From Zingiber officinale (taxonomy: Eukaryota > Streptophyta > Magnoliopsida > Zingiberales > Zingiberaceae): DNA of 64,000 bases. The translations under genes and the position numbers were made by a program. Of this stretch, positions 23,087 to 35,094 are shown in pieces; within the stretch, counting starts at the first letter, position 1; every line of letters begins with the position of its first letter. The notes under the pieces were generated by a model. The model saw only the letters and a program-made list of their open reading frames with translations, was not told where the DNA came from and did not search any database. Where the stretch lies: contig NW_024589898.1 in the NCBI RefSeq assembly GCF_018446385.1, forward strand, positions 744,001 to 808,000. The letters run 5' to 3'.

Positions 23087-25716
23087 CAGAAGTTTATCCA
23101 GAGAATATCTATTTGTTAAACCCAAAACTAAACCTGAATCTAACACAAGTTAAATCAAAGTCTAAAACAGAACCTAATTCATCTCACAAAAATTATAGGT
23201 TTCCTTAATTGAAAATATAGATCGGGTGAGATAACTAAGGACTTCGAACCAAATCGAATTGAATCGAAACAAATTGAATCGAACTAAATCTAATTAAATT
23301 AAATTAAACTTAAATTAAGTTAAATCTAAATAAAATTAAAATTAAAGTAAATTAAAATAAAAATTAAATTAAAAATAAATCAAATTAAATTAAAAATTAA
23401 ATTAATTTTTTTTTAAAATTAAAATTAAAAAATAAAAATTAAAAATAAATCAAATTAAATTAAAAATTAAATTAAATTAAAATAAATCAAATCATATTAA
23501 TTTAAATTGAATTAAACAAAACTAAATTAAATTAAATTAACTTAATTCAAATTAAATTATTTTATATCCCTTTTTAACCTAAAATTTATTTTAAAAATCT
23601 TTTAACACAAAATTTATTTTAAAAGCCTTTTAACTTAAAATTTATTTTAAAAATATTTTAAATTAAAATTTATTTAAAAAACCATTTAATTAAAATTTAT
23701 TTTAAAATTATTTTTAAAAATTATTTTAAAAGTATTTTAAAATCTCTTTTAAAAAATTATTTTAAAAAATCTTTTAAAAATTATTTTTTAAAAAAAATCT
23801 TCATAAAAATCCTTTTAAAAAATTATTTAAAAAAATATTTTTAAAAAATCTTTTAAAAATTATTTTTTTAAAAAAAAATCTTCAAAAAAATCCTTTTAAA
23901 AATTTATTTAAAAATCATTTTAAAAAATATTTTTAAAAATTCTTTTAAAAAACTTTCAAAATAATTTTAAAAATTCTTTTAAAAACTTTAAAAATTATTT
24001 TTAAAAATTCTTTAAAAACCATTTTAAATAATTATTTTAGAAAACTTTAAAACTCATTTTAAAAATTTCTTTTAAAAAACTTTAAAAATCATTTTAAAAA
24101 ATCTTTAAAAAAACTTTTAAAATCATTTTAAAAATTCTTTTAAAAAAACTTTAAAAATCATTTTAAAAACTTTAAAAATCATTTTATTTTAAAAATTCTT
24201 TTAAAAAAAACTTTTAAAATTATTTTAAAAATTCTTTAAAAAACTTTAAAAATCATTTTAAAAATTATTTAAAAACTGTAAAAATTATTTTTAAAAGTAC
24301 TTTAAAAATTATTTTAAAAAAACTTTAAAAATTATTTTAAAAATTAATTTTAAAAAAACTTTAAAAATCATTTTAAAAAAATATTTTAAAAAATCTATTA
24401 TTTTGTTTTAAAATTATTTTAAAAATTCTTTTTAAAACTTTAAAAATCATTTTTAAAACTCCTTTTAAAAACTTTAATAATCATTTTAAAAAATTCTTTT
24501 AAATACTTTAAAAATCATTTTAGAATTATTTTAAAAATTCTTTTAAAAAGTTTAAAAATCATTTTAAATTTTTTTTAAAAAAACTTAAAAATCATTTTAA
24601 AAATTCTTATGAAAATTATTTTGAAAAGTTCTTTTAACTTTTTTTTAAAAATATTTTAAAAATCCTTTTAATTTTTTTTTAAAAAATACTTTTTAAAATT
24701 ATTTAAAAATTATTTTAAAATCATTAAAAAAACCTTTTTTTAAAAAACCTTTTAAAAATATTTTAAAAAATATTTAAAAAACATTTTAAAAATCTATTTA
24801 AAATTCTTTTAAAAATTATTTTAAAAATCATTTAAAAAATCTATTTTAACTTAAAAAATTATGTTTTTCACTTAAAAATTAGGTTAAATAATTATTTTAA
24901 CTTAAAAAAGGATTTTCAAGTAAACTTAAAGTTAAACTAAATCCTAATGAAATTATTAACAGTTGATTAACTTAAAATTCTACATTGAATTAAATAATTA
25001 ATAAGTAAATAATTGAAGTAAAACTTCAAAATTTAGCTACATTCTAAATTAGACCTGACCTTAAAACTTAACCTTAATTTAACTCAATCAATAAATATGA
25101 TTGATTCAAAATCTTAATTTCACTGTAATTAAATCATAATTAACAATTGATTCAAATTGAACATTAATAAATTAATGCTAATTCTAAACTTAGCTAATAC
25201 TAATTAAATGTAAAAGTTACTTAATCAAAACTTAACGATTAAGTAAATGAAAAACAAAATATAAATTATAACTATTATTTTTTAATCCTTTGATATTAAG
25301 TCAATTAATACGAAATTTAATCTAAGTAAAATAAAAGTTAATTGATAAATTATTGATAATGATTAACTATTGTTAAGTTTGTATCAAATTACTTATTACT
25401 TATTATTAAGAATAATTATTTATTGATTAATTTTAATAATCTTATTTTTATTAAACAATTATACCAAAAATATAGATATTCTTATGTACTCGATAAACAT
25501 AAGTGTTACTAACACTGAATCTCTTAAACACTTAGGTAGAAAAATATGTTAAGGCTTTGAAGTTTAACTCAAACCTTACTGTTAAATTAAGGGGGAGAGA
25601 TAAATTAAGGAGAATATCAAATTTAGAGAGAGAATCTCTTTTTTTTCAAAAAAAAAATTGTCTCCTAAAGTTTATTTAAATTTCTTAGATTGTTTTTCTA
25701 AAATCCTACCTCAATT

Positions 25717-25758
<42 letters not shown>

Positions 25759-26490
25759 AAAATCTTACTTTAAATATTTTTTTCTGGTAAATATTTTCAA
25801 AAGTTTTATTTTAAAGTTATGTCAAGTTCCTGTTTTCATACTTACTTTGAAAAATATTTCCTTAAAATATTTTAAATGTATTTTAAATCTGTTTTTTTTA
25901 AATTAAATTTTACAAACTTAGTTTTGAAAAATAGAATTTTACTTAGTTTTGAAAATTAGATTTGAAAATTAAATTTTACAAACTTAGTTTTAAAAATTGG
26001 AACTTAATTTTATAAATTAATTTTCTCCACTTAGTGTTGATTTTTTTTAACTTGCCTCTTATATTTGAAAAATTAATTTTTATAAAATTTATGTTTGAAA
26101 AGTGTTTTAAGCTCAAACTTATTTTAAAACTTAGGCAAAGTTTATAAAGTCATTTTTCTAAGTTACATTTCTAAATTAACTATTTTTTTTTTCAAAACTT
26201 AGCTATTTTGAAAAGGTTAATAAATAAAAAAAGCAAATATTTCATGTTTAAACTTTCCCAAGTCAATATGACTTAAGTTTATATTATTACTTAGTCATTT
26301 ATTATTATCCTTTATTCAATGTTTATTTTTGATGAATGTCAAAAGCGGAGGGATAGGTGATTTAAGTTAGTTAAACAACAAACTATCAAATTCAAAATAA
26401 AGACCAACTTAAAAACCTGATAATTGCTTGTTTGATCTACATATTTTCACTAACTTAACCAGGTTGTCATTGCATCAAAAAGGGGGAGAT
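23087..26490 (+). repeat. AT-rich low-complexity interior of the non-autonomous element, with polypurine tract
   Basis: From about 23230 to 24870 the DNA consists of short units such as CTTTAAAAATCATTTTAAAA in loose periods of about 33-36 bp, with AAATTAAATTAA-type runs at the start. A plain (TA)n run lies at 25723-25754. I see no pol domain in any frame. The region ends at the polypurine tract AAAAAGGGGGAGAT (26477-26490), next to the right LTR. Confidence 0.75.
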
Positions 26491-27573
26491 TGTTGGTGCG
26501 GTTAATACTAACGATCTAACTCAGGTTTTGATGAATGACAAAACAGGTTAAGTTAGTTTCATTGTTATCTAACACTCTGATCGAGTGTGCAGGCGAAGTC
26601 CAGACAGGTCGAAGGGCTGACCGGATGTCTGGCACGAAGTCCAAACGGATCGACGGGCTGACTGGACGTTTGGCACGAAGTCCAGCTAGGTCAAAGGGCC
26701 GACCGGATAGCTGGCACGAAGTCCAGACGGGTCGAAGGGCTGACCGGACGTCTGGCATGTAAGTGGAGGTAAGTCACTAGAGGGGAGTGACTGTGAGGAC
26801 ATGTTCCCGAGAAAGGAACATTAGGCGTCAATCCAACTTAGATCCATTTCGAAAATCTATGTTGAGATCGTGACTAGATTCCGGTCTCGAGGAGACGGAA
26901 TCTAATTACTACTTTTATTACTCTTATAACTTAACTATTCTAACACTCTGTTTTGCAGGATATATAATTTACATTTGTCTCCGGACTAATATTTTCTTGC
27001 AGGAAGGAGATTGCTGGAAAACAAGGGTCCGGGCGCCCGGAGGGGATCCGGATGCCCGGAGGGGATCCGAGCGCCCGGAAGGGATCCGGGCGCTCGGAGG
27101 CAAGTTTTATCTTTCAACACGCGTCGCCACGTGGAGCTTTATGTGTGGACGGGCTATGTCACACTCGAGGCGCCCGGAAAGGATTTGGGTGTCCCGAGCC
27201 TCCTATATAAGGAGGGTGAATCCCTGGAGCAAAGCACAACGAACAGAAGATCTTTCATTGCTTTCTCTGTTGTGCTCCGCGACACTGCGACCGACAAAGT
27301 GTTGTTTTCTTTTTTATTGTCGGTATTTCTTTTTCTTAAAAGCAGTTCTGTACTTTACTATTGTAATATTTTTCGAACTGCTAGTGGATTGCCCAACGAA
27401 AGCACTCGACGAGTGTGGACCTTGGAGTAGGAGTCGACCAAGACTCCGAACCAAGTAAAAAATTACTTGTGTTAGCGTTGCTTTAATTTTACTTTTTCCG
27501 CTGCGTACTCAATATTCTTTTCGATGTTTTAAATCGATATTCACCCCCCTTTATCGAATTACACGATCCAACA
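26491..27573 (+). repeat. 3' LTR of the non-autonomous element
   Basis: 1083 bp, TGTTGG...CCAACA, collinear with 14185-15286. It has the same 40-bp-type tandem units (about 26590-26760), the same repeated GCGCCCGGAGGGGATCC motifs (about 27027-27095) and a TATA-like CTATATAAGG near 27203. Confidence 0.9.
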
Positions 27574-28140
27574 GTGACAGCCGATGGCGGCGATTGTTGC
27601 ACCTCTGCCAGAGCCGGAGCTGGAGGTGGGGCGATGGCTGGCGATGCCCGAAGGTGGCGGCAATGGCGGCAACGACTGACGGTGGCAACGCCGGGCGATG
27701 GCCGGTGGCCGGTGGCTGACGCTTGCGGCGGGCGGTGATGGCGGAGGGCGGCAGCGCCTGGTGGGAGTGGGCGGTTGGCAACGACAGCAGTTGGCAGCAA
27801 CGGACGGCGGTGGCGACGACGACAACTGACTGCAACGGTTGACTCGAGCAACACCTAACGCCCAAAGGTGGGGGCGGGCGGCGACAGCGGAAGCGACATC
27901 TGTGACTGATTAATGTCAAAAATAAACCAGGGCTATATTTGACATTTGAATTTAGTTAAATGATGACCTTGTAATATCATTGGATTACATGATGTTGACC
28001 TTTGTAATTCATATTAATTAGAAACTTTATTATCATTTATAATTATATTACATTATATTATACCTTTAAAATTATACTAAATAAAATAATTAATATTATA
28101 ATATAATCTTAATTATATTAAGAGGTCGATTACATGCATC
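27574..28140. repeat. GC-rich island plus AT-rich tail, probably the right half of an interrupted older element
   Basis: 27590-27905 is strongly GC-rich, made of GGCGGTGGCGACGAC-like triplets, so long open frames appear in several frames without meaning. After about 27930 the DNA becomes AT-rich with TATAATRTAAT motifs resembling the segment at 13965-14184 on the other side of the LTR element. I infer one repeat split by the insertion. Its ends are not clear and I found no target duplication. Confidence 0.4.
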
Positions 28141-29539
28141 CTACCTTTGGTAGGTAAGATATAAGCCGACCTATAAAATCCAACACTTTAATTCGAGTCA
28201 ACACAAAACATAAGTCGGCAAAATCAATTTACTCGTTTTTCTTATTTGTATAATGAACGATTTTAATGTTTATCACGACGGTTAATATGACTAAGCATTC
28301 GATTAAAAATCGAATAGATAAAAATTAAGAAATCAATATTGAATTAATTGATTTTTTTTACACAAACCGAATCCTGTCACTAAAATAACAAATCAAATAG
28401 CTATAAAATTGATTAATTCGTTCAATTATTGATCAAATTAAGTGAATTTTTCTTCATGATTCATCGAAGTTTATCAATTGATGAATCGTGATTTAAGAAT
28501 TTTACTTTTAAATACAAATTCAGATATAATAGTCAATTAATGCCGATTTAATTGAATTTGAAATTTTAAAATCAACACTGATTCGAATAAATCAAAATAA
28601 TTAAGATTTTTTTTTTGAAAAAAATAAATAATTAAAATTTCAAATTAACTATAGAACTTTCGAATTTGATCTGTTATATTTTACTAAAGGCCATTTCAAC
28701 CATTCTCGAGGAACTATTTTTAAAAAATAAATATTAAAATATTATTAGAGACAAGACAAATCCAGGATTTAGGGTTAAGTGTGGGGTGGGTACTCCATGT
28801 AGACATCGTCATAGTAGTATGATCGGCCTTAAGGAGCCATGAGTATAAAAATGATAATAAAGAAGAAGAAAAAGAGAAAAAAAAAATTAGATAGAAATAA
28901 TAGTACATTATTGAATGTACTTTTGACTTTAAAAATATTTTTATAAACAAGTTATCAATTAATAATAAGTATAACAAATATTTTCTAAAATTTATTAACC
29001 AAATTTAAGTTTATCAGTAAATTAATTTTTATCAATAAAAAATTAAAAATTATAGAATAAATTTTAATAAAAAATAAAAAATAATTAGCAACTAAATTTA
29101 AATTTAACTAAAAATTAAAATTATCAATCAAATATAACTTAACGAGTAAAAAAACGAAATTATTAAATTTATCTCTAATCTATATATTTTTTTTTTAATT
29201 ATTAGTTAAATTTAAACAATTAAAAATTATTGACCAAATGTGATTTTGTTAGTAAAAAATTAAAACGACGGAGGACAATAAATCTGGAATAAAACTTATT
29301 TTAATTATAATTTTAAATATTTAATATCTTAACTCATATAATTTGATTAGCCCAATATAGGCCTGGGCATAGGCCTAATAGTCTAGGCCTGGGGCCGGCC
29401 CTGATTTTACCCATCCCTAGTTCCGCTGCTTAATCTCGAACTCCAACACGACTTTATTAAACACATTAACATTCATGTACAAACAAAACGAAAATCAATT
29501 TAAACAAATTAATATACAATGATCCTGAATACAACGATT
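28141..29539. other. AT-rich intergenic DNA, no gene seen
   Basis: Mostly AAATTTAACTAAAAATT-like sequence. At 28746-29419 a possible old hAT-type element starts TAGAGACAAGACAAATCCAG and ends in something like the inverse, next to a GGGGCCGGCCCTG motif, but no target duplication supports it. Just left of 29540 is the 3' flank of the minus-strand gene. Confidence 0.4.
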
Positions 29540-29946
29540 TCACTTGTTGGCAATTGGTTGGTCTTTGCTTCCCTCTTCCTCGTCCTTCTCCATGATCTTT
29601 TCTTCTCCATCAATTGTGGGCTTAACCAAGGCTTCTACTTCTTCTTTCACCTGATCCACCTGTGTGTGTATATATATATTTCAGCTACATGTAAAAACAA
29701 GTTTGTTGTTTAGATCAATCAACCTGATGAACAATGGCTTCCACCAGCTTAACATCTTTGTCTACTTCATGAGCTATTTTCTCAATCTGCAGGGCCGTCT
29801 CCTTGAGCCCTACTCCATCAGGAAGTGCATTGGCCACATCTGATGCTACTCGTTCAGTCACCTCTGCAACCTTTTCCACTGCTTCCACAACATCTTCGGC
29901 TACCTTCTCTATCTCATCACCTGAAAATAAATATCATATCATTTTT

Positions 29947-29978
<32 letters not shown>

Positions 29979-31383
29979 TTTTTATGTGTTGTGCACTGCC
30001 CCGTGTGCACCTCCGCTGCGCGATTGAGAGTCGGGGTACCTAAAAGTGATTCCGATACCCTGACTCTGACTTACTCAGGACGTCGAAATCACTTTTGGGT
30101 GCTCTGACTCACTCAGTCGCACAGCGCGCTAGCGCAGACGAGGAAGCGGGTGGGCAACACATCAAAATTATTTATATAAATGTGTTCAACGTAAAGGAGT
30201 TTTTGAGTCCAAGATAATTAGGTTAAGTGTAATAGTGTATACCTTTTTTGGTGAATATTCTCTTGTAGAAAGGTATGGCGAGGAAGACTAGGGAACCCAA
30301 GGTCCACCCTACCCTTTGAAAAGATAAACTCTATATCAAATGCAAAAATTAGTTGAAATATATAAAGTCGTATTTATTAATGAGATGTTTTGACTGTGCA
30401 TATTTTCATTTTTTTTAAAAAAAAAATCTCATGGACAATTATTTAACATAAGTTTTTTAGGGTCATTCATATCTAGGCCTATTGGATGATTTTATAATCT
30501 CTTGATAAAGGGTAGTGAAAACTTCATATCCCGACGAAGGATATTATAATCCTACGTTACAAGAGACTGTTTTTGCAACTCTTAGAGCTCAAACTTAAGT
30601 TGAAGAGTGTGGCCAAAGATAACAAAGAGTGGGATCATAAAGAAAAAAGTCATTGAGAAGGAGATAATACAATTATTAAATAAAAATTAATTGAATAAGT
30701 CTTCACGAAATGAATTCGTCAACTCCGAAACCTTCATTCATCTATCACTTCAATCGTGTAATAGGTACTGTTTTCACATGTATTCAGCTATGATCATTCA
30801 GTTTAGTCTGAATGATGCAGTTCATAATTTACGATATATATACTGGTTAGAAGAATGGTTTGATTCGCTAAACAATCTCTTATAGTTTGATCATGAGTTA
30901 TTTAATTCGACGTTGACTATTTCAACCGTGATTCATGTAGTTTGATGAAAAGTGATATATCTAAACTCAAAATTAAATGGATCAATCAACTTAAAATTTC
31001 AGAAGATCAAATTTTAATGCAAACAAGTCCTACCATACTGGGATGTTAGATGGAGGAAGCGAAGCTCCAGATACTCCAATTAGATCGCCAGAATAAGTTC
31101 TCCATCTCCTATAAAAAAAAATGAAAAGGAAAGAAAAATCAATCAATTAAGCACAAACTCGGAGCAAGGCGAGAATTGATCCATACTTCACACTTGAAGC
31201 TTTGCCCAAGCCTTCAATATCATTACTAGATGATTGCATTCCTCGATCGACAAAAAACCGATATCGTCCCTGAGGCGATGAGCGCAAACTAGCGAGCCGA
31301 AGAGGAAGAGGTAGCTTTTTACAAGCGCCAAGATGGAAGAGAAAGGTAGAAGAAAGGTTGCAAGAAGCAAGAGAAAGAGCCAT
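29540..31383 (-). CDS. Plastid-targeted small membrane/coiled-coil protein, five exons
   Basis: The exons on the minus strand are 31383-31187, 31108-31039, 30330-30243, 29920-29724 and 29659-29540. All introns are GT-AG, the frame is kept throughout, and the product is 223 residues. The start MALSLASCNLSSTFLFHLGA, rich in Ser, Leu and Arg and poor in acidic residues, looks like a chloroplast transit peptide. A hydrophobic stretch (VGWTLGSLVFLAIPFYKR) lies near residues 95-115. It is followed by an amphipathic helix region of EKVAEDVVEAVEKVAEVTER type and a Lys/Glu-rich tail ending PIANK. The layout matches conserved plant plastid proteins without a known role; I assign no function. The exon 2 donor could instead lie five bases downstream with a shifted acceptor, a small uncertainty. 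A different overlapping ATG at 31397 gives a frame that does not splice sensibly. Confidence 0.8.
29978..30169. mobile_element. Fold-back MITE in intron 3 of the plastid-protein gene
   Basis: The two arms of about 75 bp are imperfect inverse copies. The left begins TTTTTATGTGTTGTGCAC and the inverted right end begins TTTTGATGTGTTGCCCAC; both contain CCTAAAAGTGATT/CCCAAAAGTGATT near the centre. A (TA)n run borders the left side, so a target duplication cannot be read. It is much more GC-rich than the intron around it. Confidence 0.65.
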
Positions 31384-31970
31384 GGTTGGGTCTCCAATCA
31401 GCTAAGTTGCTTCCTCAGATCATTATCATCAGTATTTATTAATACATTAATTGAATTCTGTTAGGTAGAGGGAGTGGCGTCCAAGTTAATCATATCAAAG
31501 TTAGGATTGAAAATTGCACTTCGTTTTGGAAAAAAAGGCACGGAAATTATATGTGCACGCAAACCTTATAGAGTTGATAGTAATAGATAGTTATACAAAG
31601 TCATAGAAAGAACAGTTGTTGAGATTTATGAAGCTGGTAAAGTTCTATTCTGTGTTGGTCAAACATTATACAAATCTTTCAACATTTGACTTGGTATTTC
31701 ATTTCTGTTTCTTTATTCTACCTGTCTCCCACAGGGCCACAGCAGGGGACTTGTACTAGATCCTCTTATGAGTATTGTGATGGATATTCGATCTCGATAT
31801 CTATAAGAATGAGGATTAAAGTTAAAATTCTGATGGAGATGGAGACATAGAATATGATCCATTGTCATCATGGTGTTGTTTATTCAAACGGTCCTTAAAT
31901 CAGGATAAATGAGTATACATTTTACTCTGGAGAATGACATCCATCCCTGGACTTAACGGATTAAGTCACA
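31384..31970. other. Upstream region of the plastid-protein gene and left flank of the gypsy element
   Basis: It should contain the promoter of the minus-strand gene. I see no other gene. The last bases (AAGTCACA) border the LTR that starts at 31971. Confidence 0.5.
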
Positions 31971-34372
31971 TGATATGGTGAAAAGGTAAGACCCCTGAAG
32001 TTCGGTTCGACGTCAATAAAATTGGCTGATATGAAAGTCAAAGTCAAGAAGGGATCAATCTTCGGGTATAACATGATCGCATCTCTCAACCGATTGGGTT
32101 GGTCGGATGAATCGCCGGTCTGATCGGATCCTGAGTCTCTCAGAGTCAGCGAAACCTCGAGTCATATTAGTGCCAAATCGAAATGAGTCAAGTGTCACTA
32201 TCGAGTGCTCTAGACGATTGGGCCAAAGGTCCGATCAGACATGCTAGACACACCTCTAGGTTGAACCGGACTCTATATTCAAGTGTAGCGGCTAAGTGCA
32301 AGATGAATCCCTAACATAAGATCCGACCAAACATCTTGTCGAAGTGAATGTCGAATCCCCAACGTAAATCCGAGTGAAATGTCAAATCCCCAACATAAAT
32401 TTGAGCGAAATTAGAGTCCGTCAGATGTACAGGGTTCAACTCCTCACTTAGCAAAGGCAGGGCTCCCATTTTATAGCCAGTCAACCCCATGGCCAGTCAG
32501 ACACCCGATCTTAGCTCGCCACTTCGCAGAGGAAGGACTCCCAGTCTACAACAGGTCAGCCCCATGGTCGGTCGGACACTCGGGCTCAGCTCCCCACTTC
32601 TCAAGGGCAGGGCTCCCAGTCTACAGCTGGTCGGCCCCATGACTAGTTGGGCACCCGGGCTCAGCTCCCCACTTTGCAGAGGCAGGGCTCCCAATATACA
32701 GTCGATCGGCCTCATGCCCGGTCGGACCTACAGGACCCAGCTTCCCACTTCTCCAACTTCTAGCTCTAGGTTTATCCACATTATCAGGGTCTTTGTCTCC
32801 TCATTGTCAATATTGGAGTCACCTAGTTAGCATGTCATCTTCTCCACTTTCAGACGAGATCAAATTTGACATCGTCTGTGGAAATCTTTGCTTGAATATG
32901 AAATATGGAGATGGAAGAGACTATATGACTCACTACCATTACTTTGTCACAAGAAGACTTGGAGTAGCTAATAGCAGCTCGAGCACAGAGATTGGTATAA
33001 TAGCAACAAGTAGTAACTGGGTGTCCTTTGCAGAATGACCCAGCTGTATCATTGACGGGCCCTCACACTAAGCGAGGGACCCAAGTGGAACGATTGATTA
33101 AGTTCCAACCAGTTCCTCCTCCTTCAGCTGGCTTTGTGCAAGCGCCTACGTAGCCAATTAGCTTACCGCTCATGTCACCCTCCCCAATCGTGTATCATAG
33201 GGCATTGTTTCGCACCCCATTCGACGATATAGGATGGGCAGAAAGACCCCAAGTATCTTCTTCTGAAGACGCACCCACTTTGGATCTTTGAAAGAGGAAA
33301 GCGCCGATGGCTAATATCTCCATCGAGCAAATAAGTGTGTCATTCTCCCAAGAAATTTTGGAGGGCAAACTGTCGAATTGCTTTCGACAGTTAGCAATCG
33401 AAGAATATGGAGGAGAAATCCACCCAGAAGATCATCTACTTAAATTTGAAAATGTGATCCTCCTTCATCAATACACAAATGATGTTAAGTGTCGAGTATT
33501 TCTTACCACTTTTTCTAGCTCAACATAAAGATGGTTCAATCGGCTCCCTGCCGAGTCTATTTGCTACTTCAAAGATTTATGCAAAACCTTCCTAGAAAAA
33601 GGAGGAAACTGTCTCAGTTCTGATCGGTCAAGCTAATCGGAAACCACCATCACCTCTGGAATTCCCCAGAAACCCTCGCTCGATTCTTCCACCAGTCTAG
33701 GAAGATAGAGTAGTGTAGGAAGTGGATCAGTCACCGCCTAAAAGATGTAGACATTTTTGTGACTACCATCAATCCTCTCATCATACTACAAGTGAATGTC
33801 ATTAGTATCCCAAGAGGCTCCATCGAATGGCCGATTCAGGAGAAGAGAATAAAGGATAATCCTCGCTCCCCTATGAAGGATCTCCTTCAGGAACATAGTA
33901 GGAAGAGCCAAACAGACACTCAGACCACGTCTGCTAGGAAAGTCAAGTCCGATCGACATCCACAAGTAAAAGCCCGTCGACAATAATCAAAATGGACAAC
34001 GTCTAATTGGCAAGTCAAGTCCGATCAACAAAAGTCAAAATGAGCATCCGATCAGAAATCCCAAAGGACCAAAAGTTCAAGCATATTTACAACTCTAAAA
34101 TAGTTCCAGTTGTAGGTGTAAATTACAACAATTTCATGCAACAAATTCTTTCGGCATCCCCATTCAGGATAAATTTTAATCTATTGTCCACTTGGTAGCC
34201 CCGATTGGCAGCTTGGCCATACCAATCGACTCTTCTATCCTTGCTTGGTGGTTTGAGATTATCGGCTCAAACCATCTCAAAATAAGTATGAACTAGAATG
34301 TTAGAATTCAAATTCTAAAATATCTCTTTATCAAGCAGGAAATTAAGATCGGACTGACATTCAGGTTATACA

Positions 34373-35075
34373 CCGTGTCTCTGCTCTCCAAGGCATTCAG
34401 GTCATATATCGTGTCTCCAAGCTCCAAGGCATTTGGATCATGCACTGTGCCTCCAAGCTCCAAGGTATTCGGGTCATACACCGTGCCTCCGCTCTCCAAG
34501 ACATTCAGGCCATACACCATACTTCCACTTTCCAAGGCATACAGGTCATACACCATGTCTTCGTTCTCCAAGTCATTCGTGTCATATACCGTACCTCCAA
34601 GCTCCAAGCCATTCAGGTCAAACATCATGTCTCCGCTCTCCAAGGCATTCGGGTTATACAACGTGCCTCAAAGTTCCCAGGCAATCAGGTCATACACTGT
34701 GCCTTTGCTCTCTAAGGTATTCGGGTCATACACCGCGCCTCTGCTCTCTAAGGCATTCGGGTCATACACCATGCTTCCGCTCCCTAAGACATTTAAGTCA
34801 TACACTGTGCCTCCAAGCTCTAAGGCATTTGGGTCATACACCGTACTTTCAAACTCCAAGGCATTCAGGTCATACACTATGTCTTCATTCTTGAAGGCAT
34901 CCGGGGTCATACATGATACCTCCAATCTCAAAAGTATTCAGGTCATACATCGTGCCTCCGAGCTCCAAGGCATTAGAGTTATACACTATGCCTCCCAGTT
35001 TCAATGTATTTGAGCCATACACTGTGCGTCCAATTTCTAAGGCATTCGGGTCATATACCGTGCCTCCAACGACGT
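34373..35075 (+). repeat. Tandem array, 36-bp unit, about 19-20 copies
   Basis: The unit is of the form GTGCCTCCGCTCTCCAAGGC followed by ATTCAGGTCATACACC. Because 36 is a multiple of three, all copies stay in one phase, and long open frames with a 12-residue period arise in several frames on both strands. This looks like a minisatellite inside the gypsy element, not a protein gene. Confidence 0.9.
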
Positions 35076-35094
35076 CCCTCTAATCTTTGAGCCA

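Larger units (their letters stand above)
14185..27573 (+). mobile_element. Complete non-autonomous LTR retrotransposon with gag remnant and no recognisable pol (TR-GAG/LARD-like), 13.4 kb
   Basis: It is bounded by LTRs at 14185-15286 and 26491-27573 with an exact 5-bp target duplication GTGAC on both sides (14180-14184, 27574-27578). Right after the left LTR is the primer-binding site TGGTATCAGAGC, as for initiator tRNA-Met. Just before the right LTR is the polypurine tract AAAAAGGGGGAGAT. The internal part encodes only a copia-like gag N-terminus followed by Asn/Lys-rich low-complexity sequence; no protease, integrase, reverse transcriptase or RNase H is recognisable. By eye the LTRs differ by several per cent, so the insertion is not recent. 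It is a fossil; it moved, if at all, with enzymes from a relative. A gypsy solo LTR is nested inside at 17207-23086. Confidence 0.9.

Noticed and set aside
25723-25754. (TA)n run as a regulatory signal
   Set aside because: It is a plain microsatellite; similar runs occur at 29952-29976 and 56756-56775.
27489-27919. Pro/Arg/Ser-rich minus-strand open frames
   Set aside because: They lie in GC-rich triplet repeats where stops are rare in all frames; no domain is seen.
28746-29419. Possible hAT element with TAGAGACAAG start
   Set aside because: The ends are only weakly inverse and the 8-bp flanks do not match.
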